64,000 nt of DNA, from positions 59,459-123,458 of the forward strand of contig NZ_CACRUY010000012.1 in NCBI RefSeq assembly GCF_902652685.1, written 5' to 3'. Below, one piece after another: positions 15,857 through 24,641 of this stretch; position 1 is the stretch's first letter, and each line of letters starts with the position of its first letter. The notes below the pieces were generated by a model that did no database searches, was not told the DNA's origin, and was given only the letters and a program-made list of their open reading frames with translations. The position numbers were made by a program, and so were the translations under genes. This stretch comes from Mycobacterium sp. Marseille-P9652. GTDB taxonomy: Bacteria; Actinomycetota; Actinomycetes; Mycobacteriales; Mycobacteriaceae.

Positions 15857-17505
15857 CGACGGGCGACGAAACCGCCACCACCCCCGCCCCCGAACGACGC
15901 TCGGCGGTGCTCGACACCGCGCACCTCGGCGACATCGAGGGGGCATTCGGGCGGATCAGCGTCGGCGAGACGGACCACCCCACGACGTGGAAGCGCCGGC
16001 TTTTGACGCTGCTGGCCATCGTCGGTCCCGGGATCATCGTGATGGTCGGCGACAACGACGCCGGCGGCGTGGCCACGTACGCCCAGGCCGGCCAGAACTA
16101 CGGCTACTCCCTGCTGTGGGTGCTGCTGCTGCTCATTCCCGTGCTCATCGTCAACCAGGAAATGGTGGTCAGGCTCGGCGCCGTCACGGGCGTCGGCCAC
16201 GCCCGGTTGATCAACGAACGCTTCGGGCGCGGGTGGGGCTGGTTCTCCGTCGGCGATCTGTTCCTCCTGAACTTCTTGACGATCGTCACCGAGTTCATCG
16301 GCATCAGCCTGGCCGCCGAGTACATCGGGATCTCCAAATACGTGGTGGTGCCCACCTCGGCGGTGGCGCTGATCGCGATCATGGCCAGCGGCAGCTTCCG
16401 GCGCTGGGAACGCGCGATGTTCGTCTTCATCGCCGTGACCCTGCTGCAGATCCCGATGCTGCTGATGTCGCACCCGGAGTGGGCGCACGCCGCGAAGTCG
16501 TTTGTGGTGCCCGGCATCTCGGGGGGCATCAGCTCGGATGCGGTGCTGTTGATCATCGCCATCGTCGGCACCACGGTCGCACCCTGGCAGCTGTTCTTCC
16601 AGCAATCCAACGTCGTCGACAAACGCATCACGCCCCGGTTCATGGCCTACGAGCGCGCCGACACCGTGCTGGGGGCGTTCGTTGTCGTCGTCGGCGCCGC
16701 GGCGCTGGTGATGACCGGCGAATGGGCGGCGCGCTCCACCAACACCGTCGGCGGATTCTCCGACGCCGGCTCCGTCGCGCACCTGCTCGGGCAGCACCGC
16801 CATGCGCTCGGCTGGATCTTCGCCATCGTGCTCATGGACGCCTCGATCATCGGCGCGGCCGCGGTGACGCTGGCCACCAGCTACGCCTTCGGCGACGTGT
16901 TCGGGCTCAAGCACTCGCTGCACCGCGGCTTCGCCGACGCCAAGCAGTTCTATTTCAGCTACACGGCGATGGTGGTGCTGGCGGCGGGAATCGTGCTGAT
17001 TCCCGGCGCCCCGCTGGGTTTGATCACCACGGCCGTCCAGGCCCTCGCGGGCCTCCTGCTGCCCAGCGCAAGCGTCTTCCTGCTGTTGCTCTGCAACGAT
17101 CGGGAAGTGTTGGGGCCCTGGGTCAATCGGCCCTGGCTCAACTGGGTCGCCGGGCTGATCGTCGGCGTCCTGCTGCTGTTGTCGGGAATCTTGATGGCCA
17201 CCACCCTGTTTCCGGGCCTCAACGTCGTCGCCGTCGCCGGCTACCTGACCCTGACGCTGGTGCTCCTCGGTGCCGCCGCCCCGCCGATCCTGCGCTGGTT
17301 GAGCCGACGTCAGGTGGCACCGGCCGCACCGCCCCCACCGGCGCGGGATGTCGACCGCAATAGCTGGCGCATGCCGCCGCTGACCCTGCTCGAGCCGGTC
17401 ACTTGGTCACCGGGCACCCGCCTCGCCATGATCGCCCTCCGCAGCTACCTGGTGATCGGCGCGCTGCTGCTCGTGGTCAAAGCCGTCCAGATCGGCCACG
17501 GATAG
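15853..17505 (+). CDS. NRAMP-related divalent cation transporter
   Basis: This 550-residue protein has at least eleven hydrophobic helices. The GTG start overlaps the previous stop. Helix 1 aligns with the NRAMP metal motif DPGN as DAGG (Asp69 kept, Asn replaced by Gly72). The helix 6 motif MPHN reads APWQ (Ala243 in place of the metal-binding Met). Loss of the Met is reported for NRAMP-related Mg2+ transporters. With the coupled MgtE-type sensor this suggests Mg2+ rather than Mn2+/Fe2+ uptake. That specificity is inference; NRAMP family membership is clear. Confidence 0.8.
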   Translation: MTTGDETATTPAPERRSAVLDTAHLGDIEGAFGRISVGETDHPTTWKRRLLTLLAIVGPGIIVMVGDNDAGGVATYAQAGQNYGYSLLWVLLLLIPVLIVNQEMVVRLGAVTGVGHARLINERFGRGWGWFSVGDLFLLNFLTIVTEFIGISLAAEYIGISKYVVVPTSAVALIAIMASGSFRRWERAMFVFIAVTLLQIPMLLMSHPEWAHAAKSFVVPGISGGISSDAVLLIIAIVGTTVAPWQLFFQQSNVVDKRITPRFMAYERADTVLGAFVVVVGAAALVMTGEWAARSTNTVGGFSDAGSVAHLLGQHRHALGWIFAIVLMDASIIGAAAVTLATSYAFGDVFGLKHSLHRGFADAKQFYFSYTAMVVLAAGIVLIPGAPLGLITTAVQALAGLLLPSASVFLLLLCNDREVLGPWVNRPWLNWVAGLIVGVLLLLSGILMATTLFPGLNVVAVAGYLTLTLVLLGAAAPPILRWLSRRQVAPAAPPPPARDVDRNSWRMPPLTLLEPVTWSPGTRLAMIALRSYLVIGALLLVVKAVQIGHG

Positions 17506-17512
17506 CGGGGGG

Positions 17513-17947
17513 GTGACGGCGATGGTCCGCAACGTGCTGATCGCATCGGCGGCGGCTTTGGCGCTTGCCGGTGCACCACCGGTCGGGGCCGCGCCGTCGA
17601 CAACCGCTCCGGCGCCCACGCCGTGCGTCGGCTTGTCGATCTGTCCGCCGCCGCCACCGGATGCCGAGGGCAATCCGGGGTGCTACTACGCCGACGGCTG
17701 GCGGGCCACCACGTCGGGAGCCGGGATCGAGGTCTGGTACTTCCACGAGCCGCAGAACGTGGCGAAACCCGACAAGGTCACCGTCGCGGTGCGCACCAAA
17801 GACGGGACCAGCCCGTCCCAGACCGCCGACATCGCCGCCGGCCAGCAGGCCCATCGCTTCGAGTTTCCCGACGTCGCGGCGTCGTCGGTGAACGAAGTCC
17901 TGCTGACCAGCAGCACCGGGCGCTGCTTCGTGATCGGGCCGGGTTGA
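17513..17947 (+). CDS. Small secreted protein, unknown
   Basis: The gene begins 7 bases after the transporter stop, at GTG 17513 (ATG 17522 also possible), about 144 residues. A signal peptide is clear: hydrophobic core VLIASAAALALAG and cleavage near VGAAPS. The mature part has a Pro-rich stretch with two Cys, CGL/CPP-like, then CYYADGW and a C-terminal RCFVIGPG, so two disulfides are possible. It is likely in the same transcript as the transporter pair. No family recognised. Confidence 0.65.
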   Translation: MTAMVRNVLIASAAALALAGAPPVGAAPSTTAPAPTPCVGLSICPPPPPDAEGNPGCYYADGWRATTSGAGIEVWYFHEPQNVAKPDKVTVAVRTKDGTSPSQTADIAAGQQAHRFEFPDVAASSVNEVLLTSSTGRCFVIGPG

Positions 17948-17953
17948 CCCAGC

Positions 17954-18169
17954 TCACCTGCGGGTCTGTCGCCGGCTGACGGGAGCCGTGAATCCTTCGG
18001 TGTCGTCGAAGAAGGCCCACTGCCCCTCGTCGTTGACCTCCATCCGCCAGCCCAGTTCCGAGCTGCCGGCGATGTAGTCGACGAACCAGGCATACGCGGC
18101 CTCCGCGTCGGCAAAGTCCTTCGCCCCCACGACGAGGCCGCGTGGATCGATCACCCGAAACTCCGCCAT
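17954..18169 (-). CDS. Conserved hypothetical, 71 residues
   Basis: A small soluble protein (MAEFRVIDPRGLVVGAKDFA...) with an alternating strand-helix pattern. The centre (DAEAAYAWFVDYIAGS) is helical and WRMEVNDEGQWAFFDDTEG looks like a beta hairpin. The ATG at 18169 is used. It is convergent with the secreted-protein gene and 48 bases from htpG, reading the same way. I do not recognise the family. Confidence 0.5.
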   Translation of the reverse strand: MAEFRVIDPRGLVVGAKDFADAEAAYAWFVDYIAGSSELGWRMEVNDEGQWAFFDDTEGFTAPVSRRQTRR

Positions 18170-18217
18170 GGGATGTGATTATCCCTGCTGAGCGGCTTTC
18201 AATCCACGAAATGCGTG

Positions 18218-20152
18218 CTAGATCGAGCGGGCCAGGCGGTCGGCGAGCAATTCGGCGAACCGCGCCGGGTCGTCGAGCGCCCCGCCCTCGGCGAGCAGCG
18301 CTGTGCCATAGAGCAATTCCGCGGTCTCGGCGACGGACGGATCGTCGGCTCGGTCCTGGTGCGCCTGGCGCAGGCCAGTGACGAGCGGGTGATCCGGATT
18401 CAGCTCGAGGATCCGCTTGCCGACCGGGACGTCCTGACCGGACGCACGATAGATGCGCGCGAGCGCCGGCGTGATCCCGAAGGCGTCGGTGATCAGGCAG
18501 GCCGGCGATTCGGTGAGGCGGGTCGACAGCCTGACCTCCTTGACGTGCTCGCTCAGGGTCTCCTTGAGCCAGGTGAGCAGGTCCGCGAACTCCTTTTGCC
18601 GCTCCTCCCGCTCGGCGTCGCTGTGGTCCTCCTCGGAGGTGAGGTCCACCTCGCCCTTGGCCACCGACTGCAGGGGCTTGCCGTCGAACTCGTTGACCAC
18701 CCCGACCCACACCTCGTCCACCGGGTCGGTGAGGAGCAGCACCTCGTACCCCTTGGCCTTGAACGCCTCGAGGTGCGGCGACTTGAGGATCTGCTGACGC
18801 GTCTCGCCGGTGGCGTAGAAGATCTGCGTCTGGCCCTCCTTCATCCGCTCGACGTACTCGGCGAGCGTGGTGGGCTCCTCGTCGCTGTGCGTCGAGGCGA
18901 ACGACGAGATTCCCAGCAGGGTCTCCTGGTTGTCGTGGTCCGACAGCAAACCCTCTTTGACGACCTTGCCGAACTGGGTCCAGAACGTGCGGTAATCCTC
19001 GGGCCGCTCGGACTGGATGTCTTTGATCGTCGAGAGAACCTTCTTGGTCAGGCGGCGGCGGATCGCCTTGATCTGCCGGTCCTGCTGCAGGATTTCCCGG
19101 GAGACGTTGAGCGACATGTCCTGTGCATCGACGACACCCTTGATGAAGCGCAGGTACTCGGGCATCAGTTCGTCGCAGTCACCCATGATGAACACGCGCT
19201 TGACGTACAACTGGATGCCCGTGTGGGCGTCGCGGTTGAAGAGATCGAACGGCGCGTGCGACGGGATGAACAGCAAAGCCTGGTACTCGAAGGTGCCCTC
19301 GGCCTTCATCGCGATGATTTCGAGCGGGTCGTCCCAGGCGTGCGCGATGTGCTTGTAGAACTCCCTGTACTCCTCCTCGGACACCTCGTCTTTGGGCCGG
19401 GCCCACAGCGCCTTCATGGAGTTGAGCGTGTCGGTCTCCCTGGTGACCTTTTCCTCGCCGCCCTCTTCGTCCGCCGGCGTGCGTCGCTCGACCTCCATCC
19501 GGATGGGCCAGGCGATGAAGTCCGAGTACTTCTTGACCAGGCTCCGGATCTTCCAGTCCGTGGTGTAGTCGTAGAGTTCGTCCTCGGCGTCCTCGGGCTT
19601 GAGGTGCAGGGTGACCGACGTGCCCGGCGGGGCGTCCTCGACGGATTCGATGGTGTAGGTACCCTCGCCGCTGGATTCCCAACGGGTCGCCTCACTCTCC
19701 CCCGCCTTGCGGGTCAGCAGTTCGACCTTGTCGGCGACCATGAAGCTCGAGTAGAAGCCGATGCCGAACTGCCCGATCAGCTCGTCAGAGGCGCCGGCAT
19801 TCTTGGCGTCCTTGGCCTCCCGCAGCTGCTGGCGGAGCTCGGCGGTGCCCGACTTGGCCAGCGTCCCGATCAGATCCACGACCTCGTCGCGCGTCATCCC
19901 GATCCCGTTGTCGCGCACGGTCAGCGTCCGCGCTTCCCTGTCCACCTCGATCTGGATGTGCAGATCGGAGGTGTCGACGTTCAGGTCCTTATTGCGAAGG
20001 GCTTCCAGCCTGAGCTTGTCCAGCGCATCCGAGGCGTTCGAGATCAGCTCCCGCAGGAACGAATCCTTGTTGGAGTAGACGGAATGGACCATCAAATCCA
20101 GCAGCTGTCGCGCCTCAGCCTGGAACTCCAACTGCTCGACACGGGCGTTCAT
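18218..20152 (-). CDS. htpG: Molecular chaperone HtpG (Hsp90)
   Basis: This 644-residue Hsp90 starts at MNARVEQLEFQAEARQLL (ATG 20152), with AAAGGAG about 12 bases upstream. The N-terminal GHKL ATPase has Glu/Asn in LRELISNASDALDKLR, DNGIGM, the G-rich lid GQFGIGFYSSFMVADKV and GTSVTLHL. The middle domain includes the catalytic-loop segment FIKGVVDAQDMSLNVSREILQQ. The C-terminal dimerisation domain is complete. The order dhmA ... htpG matches M. tuberculosis, where HtpG is Rv2299c of similar length. Confidence 0.97.
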   Translation of the reverse strand: MNARVEQLEFQAEARQLLDLMVHSVYSNKDSFLRELISNASDALDKLRLEALRNKDLNVDTSDLHIQIEVDREARTLTVRDNGIGMTRDEVVDLIGTLAKSGTAELRQQLREAKDAKNAGASDELIGQFGIGFYSSFMVADKVELLTRKAGESEATRWESSGEGTYTIESVEDAPPGTSVTLHLKPEDAEDELYDYTTDWKIRSLVKKYSDFIAWPIRMEVERRTPADEEGGEEKVTRETDTLNSMKALWARPKDEVSEEEYREFYKHIAHAWDDPLEIIAMKAEGTFEYQALLFIPSHAPFDLFNRDAHTGIQLYVKRVFIMGDCDELMPEYLRFIKGVVDAQDMSLNVSREILQQDRQIKAIRRRLTKKVLSTIKDIQSERPEDYRTFWTQFGKVVKEGLLSDHDNQETLLGISSFASTHSDEEPTTLAEYVERMKEGQTQIFYATGETRQQILKSPHLEAFKAKGYEVLLLTDPVDEVWVGVVNEFDGKPLQSVAKGEVDLTSEEDHSDAEREERQKEFADLLTWLKETLSEHVKEVRLSTRLTESPACLITDAFGITPALARIYRASGQDVPVGKRILELNPDHPLVTGLRQAHQDRADDPSVAETAELLYGTALLAEGGALDDPARFAELLADRLARSI

Positions 20153-20330
20153 GGGATCCCCTAAGTCTCCTTTCATGAGGACATGACGCCCCAAATTTAC
20201 CGAATACGCAGACGCGCGGTACCGGAGCCCATACGCCCGCGAGCGTGCGTGTTTGTCCGCGACACGCCGCCCGTTGCCGGCATTCTGCGCACCTTCGCGG
20301 CGCCGTCTGGCACCGGCCTACCCTGAACAG

Positions 20331-20951
20331 ATGTCTATAGCTCAACGCGAACGCGCCGCCCTCGTCGACACCATGCGCACCGCCGGCCCCGACGCGCCGA
20401 CCCTGTGCGAAGGCTGGAAGACGCGGGACCTCGCCGCTCACCTGGTCGTCCGCGAGTACCGCCCCGATGCGGCCCCGGGCATCCTGATCCCGTTCTTCGC
20501 CTCCCACACCGAGAAGGTGCAGAACGAGGTCGCCGAGCGGGCCGGCTGGGACGAGCTGCTGGACAAGGTGGCGTCCGGTCCGCCGGCCTACTCACCGCTC
20601 AAGCTGCTCGACCCGGTCGCCAACGTCGCCGAGATGTTCATCCACCACGAGGACGTGCGGCGCGCGCAGCCGGGCTGGCAGCCGCGGGCCCTAGAACCGG
20701 AGCTGGCCGCCCGGCTGCGCCGCACCGTCCCGCTGATGGCCCGGCTGACGCTGGCCAAGGTCCCCGGGCGCGTGGCGTTGCGCACCCCCGAGGGCAAGAC
20801 GGTGCTGACCGCGGGGCGCGGGCCCGCGGTCACCGTGACCGGACCGCCCGAGGAACTGCTCCTGTTCGCCGTAGGGCGCGAGGCCAAGGTGGAGTTCGCC
20901 GGCGACGACTCGGCGGTGCAGGCGGTCCGCGACGCACCCAAAGGGCTATAG
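20331..20951 (+). CDS. TIGR03085-like DinB-fold metal-binding protein
   Basis: ATG 20331 gives 206 residues; the frame is open to 20253 but the first part is low quality. The N-terminus has the four-helix DinB/mycothiol-isomerase signature: TLCEGWKTRDLAAHLVVRE (first metal His), then AEMFIHHEDVRRA (second and third His/Glu candidates). The C-terminal half (TPEGKTVLTAGRGPAVTVTGPPEELLLFAVGR) resembles the SCP2-like tail common in these actinobacterial proteins. It may be a mycothiol-dependent enzyme. It is divergent from htpG. Confidence 0.7.
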   Translation: MSIAQRERAALVDTMRTAGPDAPTLCEGWKTRDLAAHLVVREYRPDAAPGILIPFFASHTEKVQNEVAERAGWDELLDKVASGPPAYSPLKLLDPVANVAEMFIHHEDVRRAQPGWQPRALEPELAARLRRTVPLMARLTLAKVPGRVALRTPEGKTVLTAGRGPAVTVTGPPEELLLFAVGREAKVEFAGDDSAVQAVRDAPKGL

Positions 20952-20965
20952 GCCGGTCGCGCTTT

Positions 20966-21027
20966 CGCCCAACGTGCACCTACCGCGAGAATCTCGACGA
21001 AGATTCGCACTGAGCGCACGTTGGGCG
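20966..21027. terminator. Hairpin with perfect 12-bp arms
   Basis: CGCCCAACGTGC (20966-20977) pairs exactly with 21016-21027. An inner stem (20985-20994 with 21001-21008, two-base bulge) extends it. It lies between the convergent stops at 20951 and 21072, as a bidirectional terminator would. I recall similar GCACGTTGG hairpins elsewhere in mycobacteria, so it may be a dispersed element. Confidence 0.55.
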
Positions 21028-21071
21028 ACGGGCGATGGCCGCGACCAGCTTCACCCCGCTCCCGATCGTCG

Positions 21072-22616
21072 CTAGCCGAACGCCTGCCGGAGGTCCTTTT
21101 TGAGCACCTTCCCGAATTGGTTGCGCGGCAGGGCATCGACGATCACGAGACGCTCGGGGTGTTTGTAGCGGCTCAATCCCCGCTCGCGGCAGTGCTCGAC
21201 GAGAGATTCCAGTGACACCGCCCCGGTGGGCTCGGCCACGACGACGGCGCACACTCGTTCGCCGGTGTGGGCGTCGGGGACCCCGATGACCGCGACGTCG
21301 GCGATTCCGGGGTGGGTGGCCAGCACGTTCTCCACTTCCGAAGCCGAGACGTTCTCGGCGTTGCGGATGATCGCGTCCTTGATCCGGCCGGTGACGCGGA
21401 CGTTGCCGTCGGCGTCGATCAGTCCCAAATCGCCGGTGCGCAGCCAGCCTTCGCCGTCGAACGCGTCGGCGTCGAGGGCCGCGTCAACATAGCCGAGGAA
21501 GCACTGGGGACCCTTGAGCCGCAGCTCACCCTCCTGGCCCGCGGGCAGTTCCGCCTCTCCGTCGCCGGCCACCCGCACGCTGACTCCCGGCACCGGCGGG
21601 CCGACGGTGTGGTCGATGACCTCGGGTGGGGCGGTGAGTGACGGCGATGTGGCGCAGGGGAATTCGGTCATTCCCCAGGCGTTGGCGATGCCCGCGACAC
21701 CGAAGGTCTCGCGCATCTGCCGGCTCAGTTCGGCGGTGACGGGCGCGCCGCCGGCGAGACAGCCGCGCAGCGACGGGTAGAGCGGCCGATCCCCTTGTGC
21801 CCGTTGGGCTTCGAGGAAGGCAACGAAGAAGGGTGTGGCGGTGCCCAGGAACGTCGGGCGGTGCGCGGCGATCGCCAGCGGGGTGATCACCGGGTCGAAC
21901 ACCTCGAACAGCGCCAGCCGCATGCCGGTCAGCAGCGCGGCGGCCAGCATCGCCGCGCCACCGATGTGGGCGACCGGGAAGGCGATCGGGTCGACGTCGC
22001 CGCCCCTCGCGCCGACCATGCCGACCACCCCGGCCGAGCCGGCGATCACCGACGCGTCGGTGTGACGAACCCCTTTGGGGGAAGCCGTCGTTCCCGACGA
22101 GTAGTAGATCCAGCGTGGGTCGCGGCTCGGGTGTGGCGGTGGGCCGAGCGCCTCGACGTCCGCGCGCGGCAACCGGAGCCCGTCGCCGGCCGGTGGTGTC
22201 GCCAGGTCGAGGGTGATGACCTCGAAGCCCCTGTCCGCCGACAACGCGCGCGCGAGGCCACCGTGGTCGAACCCGCGCCAAAGTTCCGGGGCCACGAAGT
22301 ATTCGGTGTCGAGCTGGCCGGTGATGAACCCGACCTCGCGCTCGCGCAGCAGCGGGATGATCGGGTTCTGCGTCGCGCCGAGCCGGGTCAGCGCGCCGAT
22401 CACGACCATCGTTTCAAGCGTGGTCGGCAGTTGCCAGGACACGACCGTTCCCGCTGCTATCCCCCGCCGGGCGAACGCGGCGGCAGTGGCGCAGGCGGCG
22501 TCGCGGAACTGGCGCGTCGTGAGCTGGCGCCCGTGATCGTCGGCGAGCAGCACGCGCGTGGGCTCGCGCTGCGCCGCGTCGGCGATCAGCGCCCAGAACG
22601 TCTGTCCGTCAGGCAC
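21072..22616 (-). CDS. Acyl-CoA ligase (AMP-forming, FadD-like)
   Basis: This is a 514-residue ANL-superfamily adenylate-forming enzyme. It has the phosphate loop YYSSGTTASPKGVRH, the A5 motif NAWGMTEF, A7 GWLRTGDLG, hinge GRIKDAIIRNAENVS and the catalytic Lys in PRNQFGKVLKKDLRQ. It activates a carboxylic acid as acyl-AMP and then acyl-CoA. The sequence before the P-loop resembles cyclohexanecarboxylate/short-chain ligases more than long-chain FadDs. A thioesterase gene lies 6 bases upstream in the same direction, so the two probably work on the same acyl-CoA. Confidence 0.9.
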   Translation of the reverse strand: MPDGQTFWALIADAAQREPTRVLLADDHGRQLTTRQFRDAACATAAAFARRGIAAGTVVSWQLPTTLETMVVIGALTRLGATQNPIIPLLREREVGFITGQLDTEYFVAPELWRGFDHGGLARALSADRGFEVITLDLATPPAGDGLRLPRADVEALGPPPHPSRDPRWIYYSSGTTASPKGVRHTDASVIAGSAGVVGMVGARGGDVDPIAFPVAHIGGAAMLAAALLTGMRLALFEVFDPVITPLAIAAHRPTFLGTATPFFVAFLEAQRAQGDRPLYPSLRGCLAGGAPVTAELSRQMRETFGVAGIANAWGMTEFPCATSPSLTAPPEVIDHTVGPPVPGVSVRVAGDGEAELPAGQEGELRLKGPQCFLGYVDAALDADAFDGEGWLRTGDLGLIDADGNVRVTGRIKDAIIRNAENVSASEVENVLATHPGIADVAVIGVPDAHTGERVCAVVVAEPTGAVSLESLVEHCRERGLSRYKHPERLVIVDALPRNQFGKVLKKDLRQAFG

Positions 22617-22622
22617 GCCGGG

Positions 22623-23459
22623 TCAACCGGTCGTCGAGGGGGCACCAAACCCCTTCTGCGCGATGGCAACCGACACGGCCGTGCCGATCGGACCCGCACC
22701 GTCAACCAGGACCGCGGAGCCGGTGGCGACGCCGTCGTGGCTCTGATGGGTCAGCGAGGCGAGCCCGAGATGGGGCCCGTCGGGCAGCCGGCTCAGTGTC
22801 AGCGTGTAGTCGACGTTGATGAATTGCAGCGCGTCGGTGCCCCAGTTGGCGATCGAGGCGGTGATGTCGGCGGCCATGGCGGCGCGGGTGAAGGGGCTCA
22901 GCGGTTCGGCGTCGATCAGCGACCGCGTCTCGTGCAACCAGGTGTATTTCTGCCCGGCGCCAACCCATGCCGGGTCGGGATTCTGGATCTCGGAGCCCCA
23001 GCCGTACGTGCGCATGAACAGCGTCGGGTGAGAACCGGACTGCTCGAGAGGGATCGGCGGCATCTGCACCGGCAGCGACCAGACGTCACCGCCGGGCTGC
23101 GGGCCACGCCGCAGGAACAGGGCGCTGGCCCGCGCCACGGCGGCGCCGCCCTGCGTGACGACGCCCTCGACGAGGCGCAGTCGGCGCCGGTCATGGTGGA
23201 CCGTGGTGTGCACGTGCAACGGCTCCAATGCCGTTGGCCGCGGGAGGTCCACGGTCAACCGGGCGGGATGCAGTTGCGGGTCCTCGACCGCACGTTCGAG
23301 CGCCCAGCCCAGAAGGCCGCCCACGACGTGACCGCTGATCGACGGGCCCCAACCGCCCCGCGCGATCGCGGTCGGTACGAAATGGCTTCCGTCCCGGGTG
23401 AAGTAGGGCATGCCCTCCGCTGGGTCGGCTGCTTCAGCCAGGGTGTACGGCTCGGTCAC
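22623..23459 (-). CDS. Acyl-CoA thioesterase-like protein (double hotdog)
   Basis: This 278-residue protein fits a tandem hotdog acyl-CoA thioesterase. The first half has GWGPSISGHVVGGLLGWALER (helix with a Gly-rich turn) and LTVDLPRPTALEPL. The second half has AMAADITASIANWGTDALQFINVDYTLTLSRLPDG, with the Asp of the TesB-like D-x-x-S/N region. It is likely to hydrolyse or bind acyl-CoA. It directly precedes the acyl-CoA ligase gene (6-base gap). Similar proteins occur in mycobacterial steroid and fatty-acid degradation clusters. Confidence 0.75.
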   Translation of the reverse strand: MTEPYTLAEAADPAEGMPYFTRDGSHFVPTAIARGGWGPSISGHVVGGLLGWALERAVEDPQLHPARLTVDLPRPTALEPLHVHTTVHHDRRRLRLVEGVVTQGGAAVARASALFLRRGPQPGGDVWSLPVQMPPIPLEQSGSHPTLFMRTYGWGSEIQNPDPAWVGAGQKYTWLHETRSLIDAEPLSPFTRAAMAADITASIANWGTDALQFINVDYTLTLSRLPDGPHLGLASLTHQSHDGVATGSAVLVDGAGPIGTAVSVAIAQKGFGAPSTTG

Positions 23460-23552
23460 TGCACGACTTTCTCCGCGGCGGGCTCCTCCTCGGAGGACGG
23501 CAACGGTAAATGTTACAGTTCCGCGTTCCGTCAGTGCGGCCGCGCTCCGCCG

Positions 23553-24266
23553 CTACGTGACCGCCGCACCCACCAGATGGCCGATCACATAGGTGATCGC
23601 CAGGGCCAGGCCACCGCCGATGACATTGCGCGCCACGGCCCGGCCCTTGGGCGCGCCGCCAAGACCCGCCGACACCGCTCCCGTAATCACCAGCGCCGCA
23701 AGCACCGCCGCGACCGTGACCGGAATTCGCCAGGCGGTGGGAGGGGTGAGAATGGCGACCAGAGGCAGCAACGCACCGATCGCGAAGGACAGGGCCGACG
23801 ACATCGCCGCCAGTTGGGGATTGGTCAGCTCGTCGGGGTTGATCCCGAGCTCCACCTCGGCGTGCGCCAGCAGCGGATTGTGATCGGTGAGCTCCTCCGC
23901 GACCCTGCGGGCGGTCCCCGGCGTCAGGCCCTTCGCCTCGTAGAGCTCGGCGAGCTCGTCCAACTCCGCGCCAGGGTCGTCGCGCAATTCTTCGCGTTCC
24001 TTGGTCAGCAGCGCCTTCTCGGTGTCGCGCTGCGTGCTGACCGACACGTACTCTCCCAGCGCCATGGACACCGCTCCCGCGACCAGGCCGGCGCTTCCGG
24101 CGGTGAGGATCGGACCGCGCTGCACCGTCGCCGCCGCCACGCCGACGACAATGCCGGCCGTCGACACGATCCCGTCGTTGGCGCCCAGAACCCCGGCGCG
24201 CAGCCAGTTCAACTTCGACGACACCGAACCGACATGGGGTTCGGCGGGATGGGACGTGTTGGTCAC
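23553..24266 (-). CDS. VIT1/CCC1 family iron/manganese transporter
   Basis: This is a 237-residue membrane protein. The first span carries the family motif LRAGVLGANDGIVSTAGIVVG. The second has AGAVSMALGEYVSVSTQRDTEKA, and a charged metal-binding helical region follows with repeated Glu (EKALLTKEREELRDDPGAELDELAELYE). Three C-terminal spans complete the five-helix fold. Members export Fe2+ or Mn2+ from the cytoplasm, or store it. A weak IdeR-like sequence lies about 40 bases upstream, which would fit iron control. Confidence 0.9.
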   Translation of the reverse strand: MTNTSHPAEPHVGSVSSKLNWLRAGVLGANDGIVSTAGIVVGVAAATVQRGPILTAGSAGLVAGAVSMALGEYVSVSTQRDTEKALLTKEREELRDDPGAELDELAELYEAKGLTPGTARRVAEELTDHNPLLAHAEVELGINPDELTNPQLAAMSSALSFAIGALLPLVAILTPPTAWRIPVTVAAVLAALVITGAVSAGLGGAPKGRAVARNVIGGGLALAITYVIGHLVGAAVT

Positions 24267-24641
24267 GATGGCAACCCTATCTATCGCGACCGCGGTGTTC
24301 CAGCCAACCTAGGCTTGCCAAACCCGCAGCGAGCTGGGGTTATTCGTGTGGGTGTGGGCGCTTGCCACAAGAGGGGCCGGCGGGTCACGGGACGGGGTGT
24401 GTAATCAGGGCGTCCCGTGTGCACTGGTGTAGCTCCCGATCAGCGTGTCGCCTACCGGAAATCACACTGAACGCCCAGATTCCACAGTCGAGGCGGACCA
24501 GTTGTGACTGCTTTCACGGTTTAGCGGCGGCCCAAAAGTTGTGCTTGGGCCTCTCAAAGCTGATCCATAGGAAGCCTATCTAGCGTCGGATGCGTGGGGG
24601 GGTCACGTGTCCAAACGTTTCCTAGTAGATAGGTGTGGACC
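24267..24641. other. 375-base intergenic region; weak IdeR-like site
   Basis: This divergent region between the VIT transporter and a Gly-Pro-Gly protein gene is AT-richer than its neighbours near 24500-24640. The only site I can suggest is CCAACCTAGGCTTGCCAAA (24304-24322), which matches the IdeR consensus at about 11 of 19 positions on either strand, too few to be convincing. AGGTG at 24631 serves as the Shine-Dalgarno for the next gene. I see no gene, RNA or clear hairpin here. Confidence 0.4.

Noticed and set aside
15726-17363. 545-residue alternative frame over the NRAMP-like gene
   Set aside because: Arg/His-rich low-complexity translation; the membrane protein frame is real.
18215-20164. 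649-residue open frame antisense to htpG
   Set aside because: High-GC shadow frame: the htpG reading is a complete, recognised protein, and the antisense translation has no family features.
24304-24322. IdeR box for the VIT transporter
   Set aside because: Only about 11 of 19 positions match; recorded in the intergenic entry but too weak for a separate claim.
24362-24583. 73-residue frame in the intergenic region before the GPG protein
   Set aside because: No ribosome site, mixed Cys/Arg-rich composition, no recognisable feature.
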